Below are positions 33,008 to 47,000 of a stretch of DNA of 64,000 bases, piece by piece. Numbering within the stretch: position 1 is the first letter of the stretch; each line of letters opens with the position of its first letter. The position numbers were made by a program, and so were the translations under genes. Origin of the DNA: Glandiceps talaboti. Taxonomy: Eukaryota > Hemichordata > Enteropneusta > Spengelidae. Location of the stretch: NCBI RefSeq assembly GCF_964340395.1, contig NC_135549.1, positions 30,682,332-30,746,331 on the forward strand. The letters are read 5' to 3'. The notes below the pieces were generated by a model. It saw only the letters and a program-made list of their open reading frames with translations, had not been told where the DNA came from and searched no databases.

Positions 33008-35906
33008 CACATGTTTTGTGCCAGAAAGCGATGTGACTGAGTGTGAATTTTTTATCCACTGTTAAGTTTGATGAATACGTCCGATATTCGACAAATGATA
33101 AATCATAAATGAAACCTTGGTATTTCATTACAAAGTCATGGTTTACATGTTCGCATTTAACTACAGCAACATTGGCGGCCCTGAATGAAAATAGTATACT
33201 CATTTTTCAGTGCTGTCGTCTGCATCCACCATATGGCCGCCCTATCCGTATAGTCGATCACATGCACAATACTATGGGACGATCATACAATGTCACATAA
33301 GCACAATAAACGAACTTCGTTTGGGGTTTTTTCCCGTTTTTTTTGGAGGAGGGTACGGTGTCAGTGCGATCGCTGAATTTCATTTTCGCACTTCTAACCA
33401 AATTTCGGACACTTTCATGCCTGTAATGATAACAAAGTTCCGTATTTACTACTGAGATGATAAGTTGATTAAAATTTACTTCTAATGTGATATATAATGT
33501 TTCCGGTAGTATTTTAATGTGTTTAGCACCATGATTTTATATTGCATCGATGATCGTAATTATGTGAACGCTACAATTTCATCATGGTTTACATCATCTA
33601 AAAACGTGTCGATGTCGCACTTGTGAACGTTCTTTTAGGGAGAATTGTGTTCGTTTATTGTGCTTGTGCGACTTTGTGCGATCATCCCTAAAGTCGTCCA
33701 TGCCGAACGCTGATATTTGCCCTAGCTAGAATTGTCAACTCAAAACCATCACCTTAGAGTGGCTCAGCATAAGCCTACAGTGTCGTAAAATGCTGGCACA
33801 GTGAGGCAGATCTTCTACGTACGATCACAAATCGTACGTACAAGATCTGCCTCACCTACACTTAATTTCCATTCCAAAGTGCAGTTTGTTTTATCGGGTT
33901 TTGTAAAAACGTATTGTTGTCATTTCAAAATAAAGGTATAATATAATAGCAATAAGCCATCCCCTGGGGATTGTATACCCTTGGTTTTGACAAGTTGGCT
34001 CCATATACGCATGAGCGTCAACTGGTCAAAACCACGGGATATACAATCCCAGATGGTGGTGTATTATATTGTATTATGTTATATTATGTTACAATATCAT
34101 TATATCTCATAACCTTATGGTGTATCCACGAGAAGGCTCATAATTGTTCAAATTCATCAACATCTCCTTACGTGGAGTGGGTGTTCCTTTTGATAAAGTA
34201 TCCCAAATGTTGAAACCATCCAGGTTAGGATCTGCAAATGGACAAAAGATACAAACAAATATATAAGAACTACTTAATGTGAATGAGCTCATTGAACAAC
34301 TATTTATTTTCAGATTTAGGTCCATAAATGCATCCGAATTATTAATATATGTCTCCTAGAATACAATAAACTATGTCATAAGGCTAATTCTCATTTATAG
34401 TTGTTAAGTTTAACTCATTTCAGGTTTGAGAGACACTTAGTCATTTGAGTGGCAAACGCTTTTAGTTATGACATCAAATCATAGTATTTCCTGTATTATG
34501 ATAACATTTACTTGATATTTTAGAAGGTTTAGTGAAAAAACATGTTTATATAGACAAACTATTCGCAATGTTTAAGTTTTTTGGAGGCAAACGTGCTTAG
34601 TAATGTACTCATTTTAATTAAATGTAAAATTAGTAGTATAGGGCATGCGTTATAAAAGCTAAGGAAGAACTAGAAATCGGACTAAAGTGGAACTGGACTT
34701 CAATTAGTTTTGAACTGAAATTAGGATGGAACTGAAAAAAACTAGTCTACTATCTGAACCCGACTTCCTAGAAGTATCCTTAGCTTAACAAAAATTGGTG
34801 GTGTACAAACTCAGTTAATTCCATGTAGAGATCCCAGACTTGTGAATAGAATTGACTGAGTTGGTGTAAATGAGAGTTACTGGTCAAGTGTAAAGTAGAC
34901 ATGGACCATTAGTAACAATAACAAATGAATCAAAGCAGGCTATGTTCATCATCATAAATGACAGATTTTATCAGAAGAAATATAACGTTCCCTCTGAATT
35001 AAATTTGCTGTATAGATAATTGTACTGTTTTTAGAATTTGCAATCCTCTGTCAAATATTACTAACACTCACTATTTAAGATATCTTGGGATATAACAATG
35101 ATATAAAATTAGGTCTTTACCTGGTTTTCCACCAGCCAAGGTGACCAAGGTTGGAAAAAAATCAGTCACGTGAATTAACCTGTGAATGAATACAAACAAA
35201 CGAGCAGGCGTGAAAAGAATCTACTCTAGAACTTAGTTATGACCTGTTAGCTGTAATATTTTAATGATCAACGTAATATATGAATAATAACTCAACATAG
35301 TTCCAAACGAAATTCGGCACATACATACATACATACATACATACATACATACATACATACATACATACATCCAGAAACAAAAAGGCTCGCGCGTGTGTGT
35401 CCAAGCACTATATGACTCCTTGAGCTATGAGGGGTGAGATCAATAGTTGAATATGGCCACCGTTCAGAAAAAGTGATGTCACACTAAAAATAAACCTTGT
35501 GTATGTTTTCCGTCTCCTATATTACCTGTGGACATGATTTAAAACAAATTGGCAACAACGAAATACGAAAAAGGGTCGCTGGTGGACTTGATTTTGATAA
35601 TTGACCCAGAAGGTCAAAATCAAAGTCAAAGGTCAATGTCTTAAAAGAAATCTTGTATCTGATAAAAGGGGGTAGATACCTGGATGGAGTGTATGTATCA
35701 CACTTTTTGAGTTATGTCATAAATGTTGATATTTAACTACAAATACTGCCACCATTTGGTCATATATGCATATGTCGCAAAACAAAATGACGTGTATATG
35801 TCCAATATGACATGTCACCTGTGTGACAGGTTTGAAAGAAATCAGATCTAGGTATTGCACGTCTGGGAAATGATTTGTTATGAATGGACAGATAGATGAA
35901 TGGACG

Positions 35907-35984
<78 letters not shown>

Positions 35985-38777
35985 ACCCATTGTAGTTGTG
36001 ATCCCTTCGGGGGAATAAAACTAAATTTTAGTGAGGCCTCAGCCCCCACACCCATCCCACACCCATTCTAACTAAATTGGACAAAATTGAAAATCGTTTC
36101 AGACAGAAAATCAGTATGTAGTAGTATATATGTAGTGCTTTGAATACAAAGCCAGAATGTAGTAGTATGTAGTGCTATGAATACAAAGCCAGCATGTAGT
36201 ATGTAGTGCTATGAATACAAAGCCAGTATGTAGTGATATGTAGTGCTATGAATACAAAGCAAGTATGTAGTAGTATGTAGTGCTATGAATACAAAGCCAG
36301 TATGTAGCAATATGTAGTGCTATGAATACAAAGCCAATATGTAGTAGTATGTAGTGCTATGAATACAAAGCCTGTATGTAGTGCTAGGATACAAAGCCAG
36401 TATGTAGTAGTATGTAGTGCTGTGAATACAAAGCCAGTATGTAGTAGTATGTAGTGCTATGAATACAAAGCCAGTATGTAGTAGTATGTAGTGCTATGAA
36501 AACAAAGCCAGTATGTAGTAGTATGTAGTGCTATGAATACAAAGCCAGTATGTAGTAGTATGTAGTACTGTGAATACAAAGCCAGTATGTAGTAGTATGT
36601 AGTACTGTGAATACAAAGCCAGTATGTAGTAGTATGTAGTGCTATGAATACAAAGCTAGTATGTAGTAATAAGTAGTGCTATCAATACAAAGCCAGTATG
36701 TAGTAGTATGTAGTGCTATGAATACAAAGCCAGTATGTAGTAGTATGTAGTGCTATGAATACAAAGTCAGTATGTAGTAGTATGTAGTGCTATGAATACA
36801 AAGCCAGTATGTAGTAGCATGTAGTGCTATGAATATAAAGCCAGTATGTAGTAGTATGTAGTGCCATGATACAAATTTAATAATTTGATGTACTTATGTA
36901 AAGTATCAATTCAAATACGTTGGGATATATAGTATGACAGACAGACAGTTCAATCAAAACAGATGATAATTCAGTTAAACTAACAGAGGCATGATAATCC
37001 TGAGCTGATAGAAAAAACAAGATACCTCTACTACGAAGGTCAGTTAAGTTATTAACTTACTCATTATTGACGTAACCTGTGGATTCCAACATGTTTCCAT
37101 GGATGAATGATACCGCTCTGAGAGCCCCTTCAAACGTAGATCCAGCACCACCACGGAGAGGCCAACTTCGGCCGTGAGTTGGAAAGTTGCCATGCTAGTT
37201 GAATTAAACAAACATCAAAAATATTGACATGAAAACCGTATTGTTACCTTTTCTACCCATCTGTATATAATAACTTTGGTTTTCGCTTCAAAGTGTTTCT
37301 GAGATCTGTCCCCCTTACACTATTTCTTTATCGGTATATATTATCCTCCCATTTCTTTACTGCCGTAACTCCCTGTCCCTTTTTCTATCATATTGGAAAT
37401 CGTTAACCTCTTTTGTCAAAACATTCCAACAGTAAAGGAAGGAAGATGGCTCAGGAATCAGCTTATCTATTGGAACACAAATATAATTTGTTCAACAATG
37501 GTAAATTAGCTTGTGGTTATGACACAATTTGTTAAGCTTACATTGGAAATGATGAAATGATGCAATTATACGAAATGCATACAACAAATTTCCTTTAAAA
37601 ATGGTTTGCGCAATGATCGATATTATCTGTGAGACTGTCTAACTCTACAGGTCTGGAAGATCTACCATAATTATGTGCAAAGAAGTATCCTTTACTAGTT
37701 TGTTAGAAGTTTGTTAAAGTTCTGCAATTCGGTCGTTCATACGAATTAGAGTCTCTTAGACTACACAACATACTGAGCTTAGCTAGAATGCTGATGGAAC
37801 TTGTTCATCGAGGAGACTCCAATGTTTCAAAAGATACATTGCATGGACTTTCTCAAACATTAACAATTAAAAATAACTTACATCATTTAAGTAAATAAAT
37901 AATGTATCATCCCACATATCTTTTGCCTTCAGAGCATCAGTTACATTTCCAACTGCTTCATCAAGCATTGACATCATTCCTGTAAGGTCAAATGTTACAG
38001 ACGGATAAGTACATTGAAGCAATTATTTCCGTTCTTGCTGTTGTTGTTGGGGAGACGCTTATTCTTGCTGCATATTTACTTATTGCATCAGTTGTTATTG
38101 GCAGAATTAGAAGTCAAAGCTGGTATTTAGGCGTAAAACATAAACACAATAACCACAGCCCCCAATTTGTCTCCTAATGTGAAATTCATTTTTCTCCTCA
38201 TTTTACAATCTTTGTGATACTATTTTCAGTGGTCCGGAAATGCTACTGTGAATAGAATTAGTATTTCCACTCAACTGTATACATCCATAAGGAAGATAAA
38301 TGCGAACGTGTTCAAAACTGAGGCAACAGCAAGATTAAAATTTTGCAATTGAGAAATTGGTTAAAATATAACTGCTGGCAAGTTATTTCTGGCTAGTAAT
38401 CCAATGATATAACACGTTACCTATATATATGCCTACCATATATATGCTTACCTGCTCTCATCCATGCCCTAGAGACATTGGAGAACTACGAAGCTTCACA
38501 GAGCATTATACACACTATTACCAATGACATTCCAGGGACCAATTCATATGCACATATTGGACGACTTATTATCATCATACCAAGTTACAATAATGGTTAA
38601 AGACATGAATTCGTCGATTATAGTACTCTAGCGTGGTGGTCACGGTGTCTCCAAAATAGACTAGACTTACCTCGTTGAACGCGAAGATCTGGATCTTCTG
38701 TAGTCGACGTATACAAATCCTTAAATCTATCGGGTACCTGTTAAATCAGAAATAATTGTAATTTAAGATCTTGATGA

Positions 38778-38811
<34 letters not shown>

Positions 38812-39251
38812 GGTGGTAGTGATGGTGGTGGTAGTGATGGTGATGATGATGATAACATACAGAGTACATAACTTATCACGTAGATTTCTTTCTGATACAT
38901 TGGTTTGTCCTCTAGAAATTCAGCTTAAATGTTTCACCTACATGACGTTTTGATAAAAGAGATGTATACGTTAAATATTGGAAGCACAGCACATAAAGTA
39001 TCACACAAATTGTACAAATACACTTACCATGTATGGAACATGGGTTAACATGGATGCGTAATACAGAAACAAGGGTCTTTTTCCATTGTGTCGATTGATA
39101 ACATCCACCGCCCTCTCATTTATCATTTCCTGAATAAACGATATAAATGAAATGTAGTTAAGAAATATTGTAGGAAACATATTGTATGTATGTATGTATG
39201 TATGTATGTATGTAGGCAGTAATATTTTCTTTCTGATTTAGTCTATGACGC

Positions 39252-39347
<96 letters not shown>

Positions 39348-42300
39348 CCTTTCATCCATAATCAATTCTGCAACATTTCCATAAACATGTTTCAAAATTA
39401 TAACCATGGAATAGTTATATCCATATTTTATAGCACAGCATATCGTTTTAAGGTCAATATTCCGTTTCATAAGTTATGACTATAATGTTCCAGATAGAGA
39501 ACATAATGTATGATAACAAAAGACTTCATAAGTCTTTTTCACAGTGTTCTTTGAGACCCACACCAGGTCATTACAGTGTATTTCCTTGTCATACTGACAC
39601 GGCTTACGACATAACCATACATGTTTCATAACAATCTATAAATAAAGAATGTCCAATAAAATGGTATATATACCGATACATGGCGTCCTGCTTGATTCAA
39701 CACTATGCCTGTATTGTCGTAAAGTGCTGGATACTGTCCAGTAGTACCATTTTCATCAGCTGGATAAAATATAAAAGATAATTTTCTTCATAAATATGTT
39801 TACATCTGGTTGTTAAATGTCATATTACAGTCTATAATACTATAAACAGGTACGTACGTACCAAAGGCAGAACTATTAGAAATGTAGACAAATTGTGATA
39901 TGAAGAGTTGTATTAACGGCATTTTAATGACGGAGTCTCCCATATATTTATGCATTTTGTGTATTGAGATGCCCCGAGGAATGATATACAAGTTTCATAG
40001 ATTCCAGATAAACAGTGTACAAAAGAAACAAATTTGTACCAAATGTAATATGTGCTCTCCGTATTACGAGCTCTTAAATGACAATAGTCAATTACATTCA
40101 AATAATTTTATAGTAACAGCATTACAGTAAGACGCCTTTTATTTTACATAATATTATAATAATTACAACCTTTACTTATACATGACAGTTCTGTAAAATT
40201 TCAATAATTTGTCTCACAAGATGTTCAGTGAGGGACCCCATGGGTGCAGTGTTAATGCAAGGAAAAACCGTGTCGTTTGGAAGAGACAAGCTGATATGTC
40301 TTACTTGCAGCATGGACAATTTCACCAGGGCTAGTAATAAGAGGCCCGGTAGTTTACTCACTCGTCCACCGACAACCTGATACAAAGTGATGCATCAAAC
40401 CTATGCACAGGTTGGGGGAGGGGCTATTTTGGGAAAATGCAATCTTTACTGGATGGGCCACTTTGGCTGCAGTCATCGAAGCTGGGGGTGGGGTAAATGT
40501 TCGTTGTTCGCAGTCAAAGCACCGCCACCCAATCCGCAGCCAGGTGACATATATCGGTCCCTTACTTACTCCATGGATAGGTGTGATCGTAATATTCCAC
40601 ACGGGACTGCAGGGATCCATAAAAAGAGTCAAATCCACGATGCAGAGGTGTATAATCCCAATTGCATGCACCAAGGTGCCACCTGTGTATATATTTACAT
40701 CGATTAATTTCACAGTAATAGTTATAGATTATATATTTACCATTGGGCATATGCTTTAAAGTTAAGACCCTAATGGAAATTATAGTCGTTAGTATCATCG
40801 AACAACCTTGCAAATAATGACTGCCGTTAATTCCTATATATGTATCAATGACTTCATTTATCCATCCATTTTCAGAGGTTTTGGTTGTGATATACATGTT
40901 TTGGGGAAGTTTCAACTTGTCATGATGTCGGAAAGGGAATCTTAAGTAACATAACTTTCAACAACTATTTGTCAGATCTATTCTTTTGAACTCAACACTG
41001 AAAGAAATAGTTTTATTACGGTGAAATTAGTTTGCATGCAGTCAATCACTTTATGGATGTTAGGCTGCGTTCACAAAAGCTTGGGGGGGGGGGTCGGGAT
41101 TTTTTTTTAAGCACCCCCTTGCCATAGCCCAATTTTTTTAAGTACCCCCCCCCCCAGTACCTGGATCTAAACTGTAGAAGTACCCCCCCCGTCCTCCATT
41201 TTAAAAGCAGATAAAATGATCATACAATACATACATACATACATACATACATACATACATACATACATACATACATACATACATACATGCATGCACACAC
41301 ATACATACACACACACATACCTACCTACCTACCTACCTACCTACCTACCTACATACATACATACATACATACATACATACATACATACCGGTATATACTG
41401 ATCACATTACCATCCAAGTACCCTGCCTGTAAAAAAAATGTCTACGAAGACATTTTCTTTGCAAAAATTAAAACAATGTGTTTTACTCTTCTGTCCCTTT
41501 GGCACGTACTGAGATATTTCGGAACTTTTTCAAACATGCCAGTGTCCTTTTTTAGCTCAAGTGTTTTTGAAGTGGGCATATGATAATTTTTTAATTGATA
41601 GCAACATGTCTTTAGATATTCACGTTTGTGGGGATACATGGACTTGGAGACTCCTAGTTTTTATCTGAAGACAAAACCTCTCTAATACACCTAAAAGAAA
41701 ATTATTGCCATTACTTGATTAATAGGCTACATGTAATTGTTGTTACATGATCACTGAAGTATTTGATTTCTGTGCAGCAGTGTATTATTTCCTTGATGTG
41801 TTGCAGTTGAATGTCTTCTTAATTACAGTTGCAAATGTTGATGCACATGCTATTTAAAAATAGTTTTGTACTTGGAATGTACTAGTTCAGTATCCTAATT
41901 GTACAGTAAAATGACAATTTGTCAAGGAGAGAATGACATTATATAACAGTATGAAATGCAGTCTTGCTCTTGTTTGATTTAGTTGAATATACTGTCAAGA
42001 GAAAGTAAATGTATAACTCAAACAAGCCAAGCCACATTTTCAAGTCACAGAATATTGTATCCAGTGGTATATTGGTATTGATATTTACATAGTACATGCA
42101 CTATATCTGTGTATCGTCTTCTTTCGATGTTTTTTGCAAAACCCTTAAGTGTGTTCATTTACATTTTTGACTTCCATGTGGTAGCTCTCCTTCCAGATTT
42201 TGTGTATATGAAAATGTCATTTTCACCCATCATCACTGTTATCATCGTCATCAGAACCAATCTCTCCTTCAACTACATCTGAGTTTGAACTATCTGTATC

Positions 42301-43976
42301 ATCATTCTCACTGTCGTTATCATTGTCTTCAAATGACACATCACTCTCACTACCTTTATATTGATAATAATGGCATCTTACAGCTTCAACTTTATCTTTC
42401 TTGCGCATTCCTGCTACAGTTTGTTAAGTTCTTTCACTTTTAATTTGGCAATGCCACCATTTTTCAGTCATAATTCTCAAAAAAAAAATTTCAGCACGCT
42501 GCTGCCTTTCCTCTTTTTTTCTTTCCCTCACTGAAGCAAGTGTTTTCTGTTGTTCTAAATGAATGACGGCTGCCTTTAATATGTCTTGCTTAACACAAAG
42601 TGTCTTGCAACATTTTTACTTGACACTGGCTGCTTATTGAATAAGTGCTTTACTTGTGCACGGGGTGAAAATCATCTGATGATCTTTCACTTCCATCATC
42701 TCTTCTTGGTGGTGTTGAGAAAACATCCATGTTGGTAGTGACTTTGTTTTGGAGGATCTGGCATGGGTCGTGGGATTCTTGACATGATAGGTCCAGTCCA
42801 TCCACCTGCCCTTGAGGACATTCTACTTTGACAGCACGCTGAGATATACTTTTGTTTTAAAAAAAACTTCTGAGTTTTCTTTAATATATAAAATGTTGCA
42901 TCCATATTTATCGTCAATGCTATGTGCTAACATCAGTTTACAATAGTTAGATATCACTTAGGAACAATGAAAGGATGGTCATATCAAACAAAATATTTTC
43001 AGTATTAAAAGTGGAAAGGGAAATTTGAAACATACAATACCGTATAGCTTATATGTGTGGTGAAAAGAGCAGATGATTATGACATTTATTCCTTTGTGTT
43101 GTGATAGTGCATGCAATCATTGGAATCGGGGGGATTTTGCTCTAAATGTATTTTGACATGTTTGCTGAAACTGATTTTTGCACATAGCAGAGGAAATGGC
43201 TAATTGATAGAACTCTGGTGCTGGATATGTTCAACTGTGAAACTACTTTCTACACACTTAAGATACTGGTATTTTTTGGACCAAAAACAACAAGTGCCAT
43301 TAAACTCTCAAATTGATGCATGACGTCATACATGCAATTTGAAGGATTTTAAAATTAGACATTTGTTTGGCACATGTATTAATTTGTTAACAACTTTCGT
43401 GTTTTTGTTGTTGTTATCGTTGAAAAAGGTTGACCAACTATTAAAAGGTTAATATTCCCATGTATGAGGAGTCGTCATGAAGTCAATTTATTCTTTAGGT
43501 ATCCTCCCATGACCCACATTATTTTTTCAGATACCCCCTAAAACTGTGCATATTTCTTCGAATACCCCCTCCCCCTTCAAATCCCCCCCTACAAGTTTTT
43601 GTGAAAGCGGCCTTAGCGATTTACACAGGGAAACGCCACTATGAGGCCCCTTTGTCTTGTACACGTATTTCTGTAACCTTAAAAACATGATCACCATGAC
43701 GCTAGACTTACTTTCCAACCATATGAGTTGCATATCCCAACGGTTTCAATGCTTCGGCTAATGTTGTAAAATTACGTCTCAGATAGGATGGTTTTTGTGG
43801 GCCAATAGTAATATGCTGGAAGACACAATAGAATGCAACGTAATAGAGAGAAAATTATGTTATTTTTTCAAACATGAAAGCTATATATGATTATTAAGCA
43901 TTCAATGGAAAGAGGTTCACTGACTGACTGACTGACTGACTGACATGACGGGTTGGTTGGTTGGTTGGTTGGTTGG

Positions 43977-44026
<50 letters not shown>

Positions 44027-47000
44027 AATTGATTGATCACTATATCATCCAGGCTGCAGGATCTTAGTGCAATTATTATTTCAAATTTGTAGAATCACAT
44101 GCGAAATTATGAAAACAATATCGCCATAGATTGTACTGATAATTGCCATTCAATGATATTCAACAAAAATAGGTCAGCATAGTGAGTAGTGGAAAGGTGC
44201 TCGGCAGGCATGAATCTACAAGTAGCATTTATTTCAATTTTTTGAAAACATGTTTTACGTATATGATCCGACCAGAAAATAAGCTGAATTATTAAATGTA
44301 AGGATCAATTATTGTTAATGTTTCAACGTTTCTGGATGACTTGCCGAAATGCGGCAACGCTGTCTGGCTGTTACGCCACGGGTTTCATTACAACAGTTTG
44401 TTATTTTTTTCTGTCAAAATATAAAATTTAGCATATTGATTTTGGGTTTAGGGACAGACGCGAGAGGCCTGATTTTCAATGGGTAGGATATGTACCATAT
44501 ATCACCTTGCTGAACCCATAAAGTCATAGTGTCTGTAGATACAAAACAGCGTTCTACTTACGGTAAGTCCAGCTCTATGTGCATAATAGCCCGTTAGAAG
44601 TGACGCACGAGTCCTGCAGAGGGAATACAAAATATGCAATGGTGTTGTTACACACAAGTATTTACTATTTAATGAAATATGATGCAGATGCCGTTAATTT
44701 GTTATATATAAGTTATTAATAAGCAGTCTGCCGATGAGTTTGTTAAATGTTTGTTTGTTTGTTTGTTTGTTTGTTTGTTTGTTTGTTTGGTTGGTAAATG
44801 AAACGTATGTGTGTATTTAAGAGGAGATATTGTTTTCTATGCTATGTAGTTCCGGCAAGCTTAGCGTAGTGTCTGTGTTTAGAATCGTACGGTAGTTAAA
44901 CTGTTATTATTGGCAGGTTTGATTCACAGCATAAATCTAGTGAGAAAAAAAATGTAATTTTTGATTTTTTAAAAAATACCACAGAGTGCATTTTAAGAAA
45001 AAGCAATTAAATAACCTCTCAATGAACAAATGTGAACAGCCTCGTCCATAGGCAAACACACACCACACAAACTTCGAGAGCTTAAAGCGAGATGTAGTCG
45101 AAAAGATCACCATACTCATCTAATAAATCCCCCCCCCCCCACGTCATACAAAATAAAAGATACCATATCCCAAAAGACAAATATGAATAGTCCACGTTAT
45201 AAGAACAAGCAAACCAAACAGCAAAGCAAACTCATGTGGGTTTTTTAAAAGTTTGGACCACATTTTTCCCAAATTACTTTCAAAAAGAGAAAATATATGA
45301 TAGGAATGAACACATCTAAATAGCTTCACCCCTTGGAACATATTCACCAAATATCAAAAATAATAACTGAAAAAATGGTTTCAAAGAAGAAGTCATAATA
45401 TTAGATTTAGCCAAATCTTTTCCCAAACTTCGTATAAATTAGAAAATAAAAGACGCCCCTTTCAATGATTGGTCTCAATGTCCTAGTAACATAATAAGCT
45501 TAAACTACAAATAACAAAGCAAACCAATGAAAGGTTTCAAAGAAAACGTTTATGGACGGACACATGTTCTCCATCTACTTAACCCAAGTTATCGCATGAT
45601 AGCAGAGCTAAAATAGCCTATTGTACGTAACAATATATGGAAATGTAAATCAAAGATACTCACGGGGTGCACAGTGTCTGGACATAAGTCTGATTCAGAA
45701 GAACGCCCTCTTTGGCTAGACTTTCCAATACAGGTGTCTGCATGATGGGGTTGTGCCACGAATAATCACCCCAACCTAAAATAAGATATAAAACTGTAAT
45801 GTGGTCGTACGCTGCATATATATATTTTTTTCTTTTTGAATATTGTGTTTACAAAAAAGAATTTGACTAAACATCAAGAATTTCGTGGTTTTGTCAGGCA
45901 TCATGTAATATTCCAAGGTATATCTTGGTCTGATCATGATTTCTTGTACTCTTTTTCTGTCCGCTGTTGCCCAGTAAAATACAGCTATCGTCCAAGTTAC
46001 ATATGCTTTGGGATCCACACATAATGGAACATTTACTAAGCAAAACGAGACAGAACGAAAGTGGTACGACAGAACAGATAACACAAAGATAAATATTGCA
46101 TTACCCATGATGCTTGAAAAATAAGCAAATTCTTTGCATATTAATGACATTTTAGTGTTAAACTCTTTATTTGGAAACATCCCAAAACATATAATCCACA
46201 GGAGATGTGTAGCTTGAGCTTGAGCTTAATATAAAACTAAACATTTTTAAACATGTATTCTATTTTGATGTAACTCATTGTACATCAGAAGTAAAATACT
46301 GATGTGAAGCATGTGGGTAATATGACGGGTAATGACGCAACCACTCTTTTAGGAGAAACACTTTAACGACAAAAACATGAATACAGGAAATGTACGTCTT
46401 GTTGGATGCTGAGGATGTCAACTAACAGATTTAAACCCAATTATCACAGATTGTAGGTTTGAAATTCATGATCAGATGATGGAAATGTTAATAATTGATT
46501 TAATATGAACACAAGAATTACAAATTTGATAGCAAAATAATGAACATACCATTGCTGCACGACATAATCAGCACAATGTGTGGTTTCTTCATTTCCACTT
46601 CTGTAGATAACAAGAAAAAATAGGGAAAAACCATCATTTTTAATCAAATGTATGGGCAGATGTTGTTGACGAAGAAAGTTCAATGACTGGTAGCTACTTG
46701 AGTGTTATGATAACTAGTATGCTATGACATCATCCTCGACAGGTTTCTGCCCGATAACTAATAATCATTTATTACAAATGAGTTATTCGTCTGCTAATTT
46801 AGAAACACGCAAGAGACACCATTTGTGTACGTTTGTCAAGCAAAGGTTTTCGAGGTCAGATACTATTTCGCCAGGGCTGTCATATTAGTGTCTACAACCG
46901 CAATTTGCTGTACATGTCATATCATATCTAAGTTTAGTTAAGTCATCAGATTCAATTCACTAAACGTAGGTGCTTTTTGGAAGATTCACCATTAAAGCTA

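Larger units (their letters stand above)
41063..43612. mobile_element. Non-autonomous PIF/Harbinger-like element in a sulfatase intron, about 2.55 kb
   Basis: Terminal inverted repeats ggc(t/c)gc(g/t)ttcacaaaa(g/a)cttg, followed by a G/C homopolymer. They are flanked by TTA on both sides (41060-41062 and 43613-43615). Both ends carry runs of the type tacccccc. TWA duplication, GG-starting termini and subterminal G/C runs match the element at 11222-13256, but the terminal sequences differ, so it is a related but distinct family. Decayed coding remnants are at 42223-42917. Confidence 0.7.

Noticed and set aside
32931-33203. Minus-strand 90-codon frame ending in poly-Gln
   Set aside because: The poly-Gln is the GTT microsatellite. 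The rest has no domain and no splice context in the sulfatase model.
36098-36880. 37-bp repeats considered as a CRISPR-like array
   Set aside because: No unique spacers between units and a clear eukaryotic intron context; this is a minisatellite.
39158-39470. Arg-Glu repeat frames
   Set aside because: Translation of a pure CT/AG dinucleotide tract.
40354-40759. Long frames on both strands overlapping sulfatase exon 40682-40570
   Set aside because: They read the region in other frames. The sulfatase reading ([12 protein letters not shown]) with matching splice phases is the supported one.
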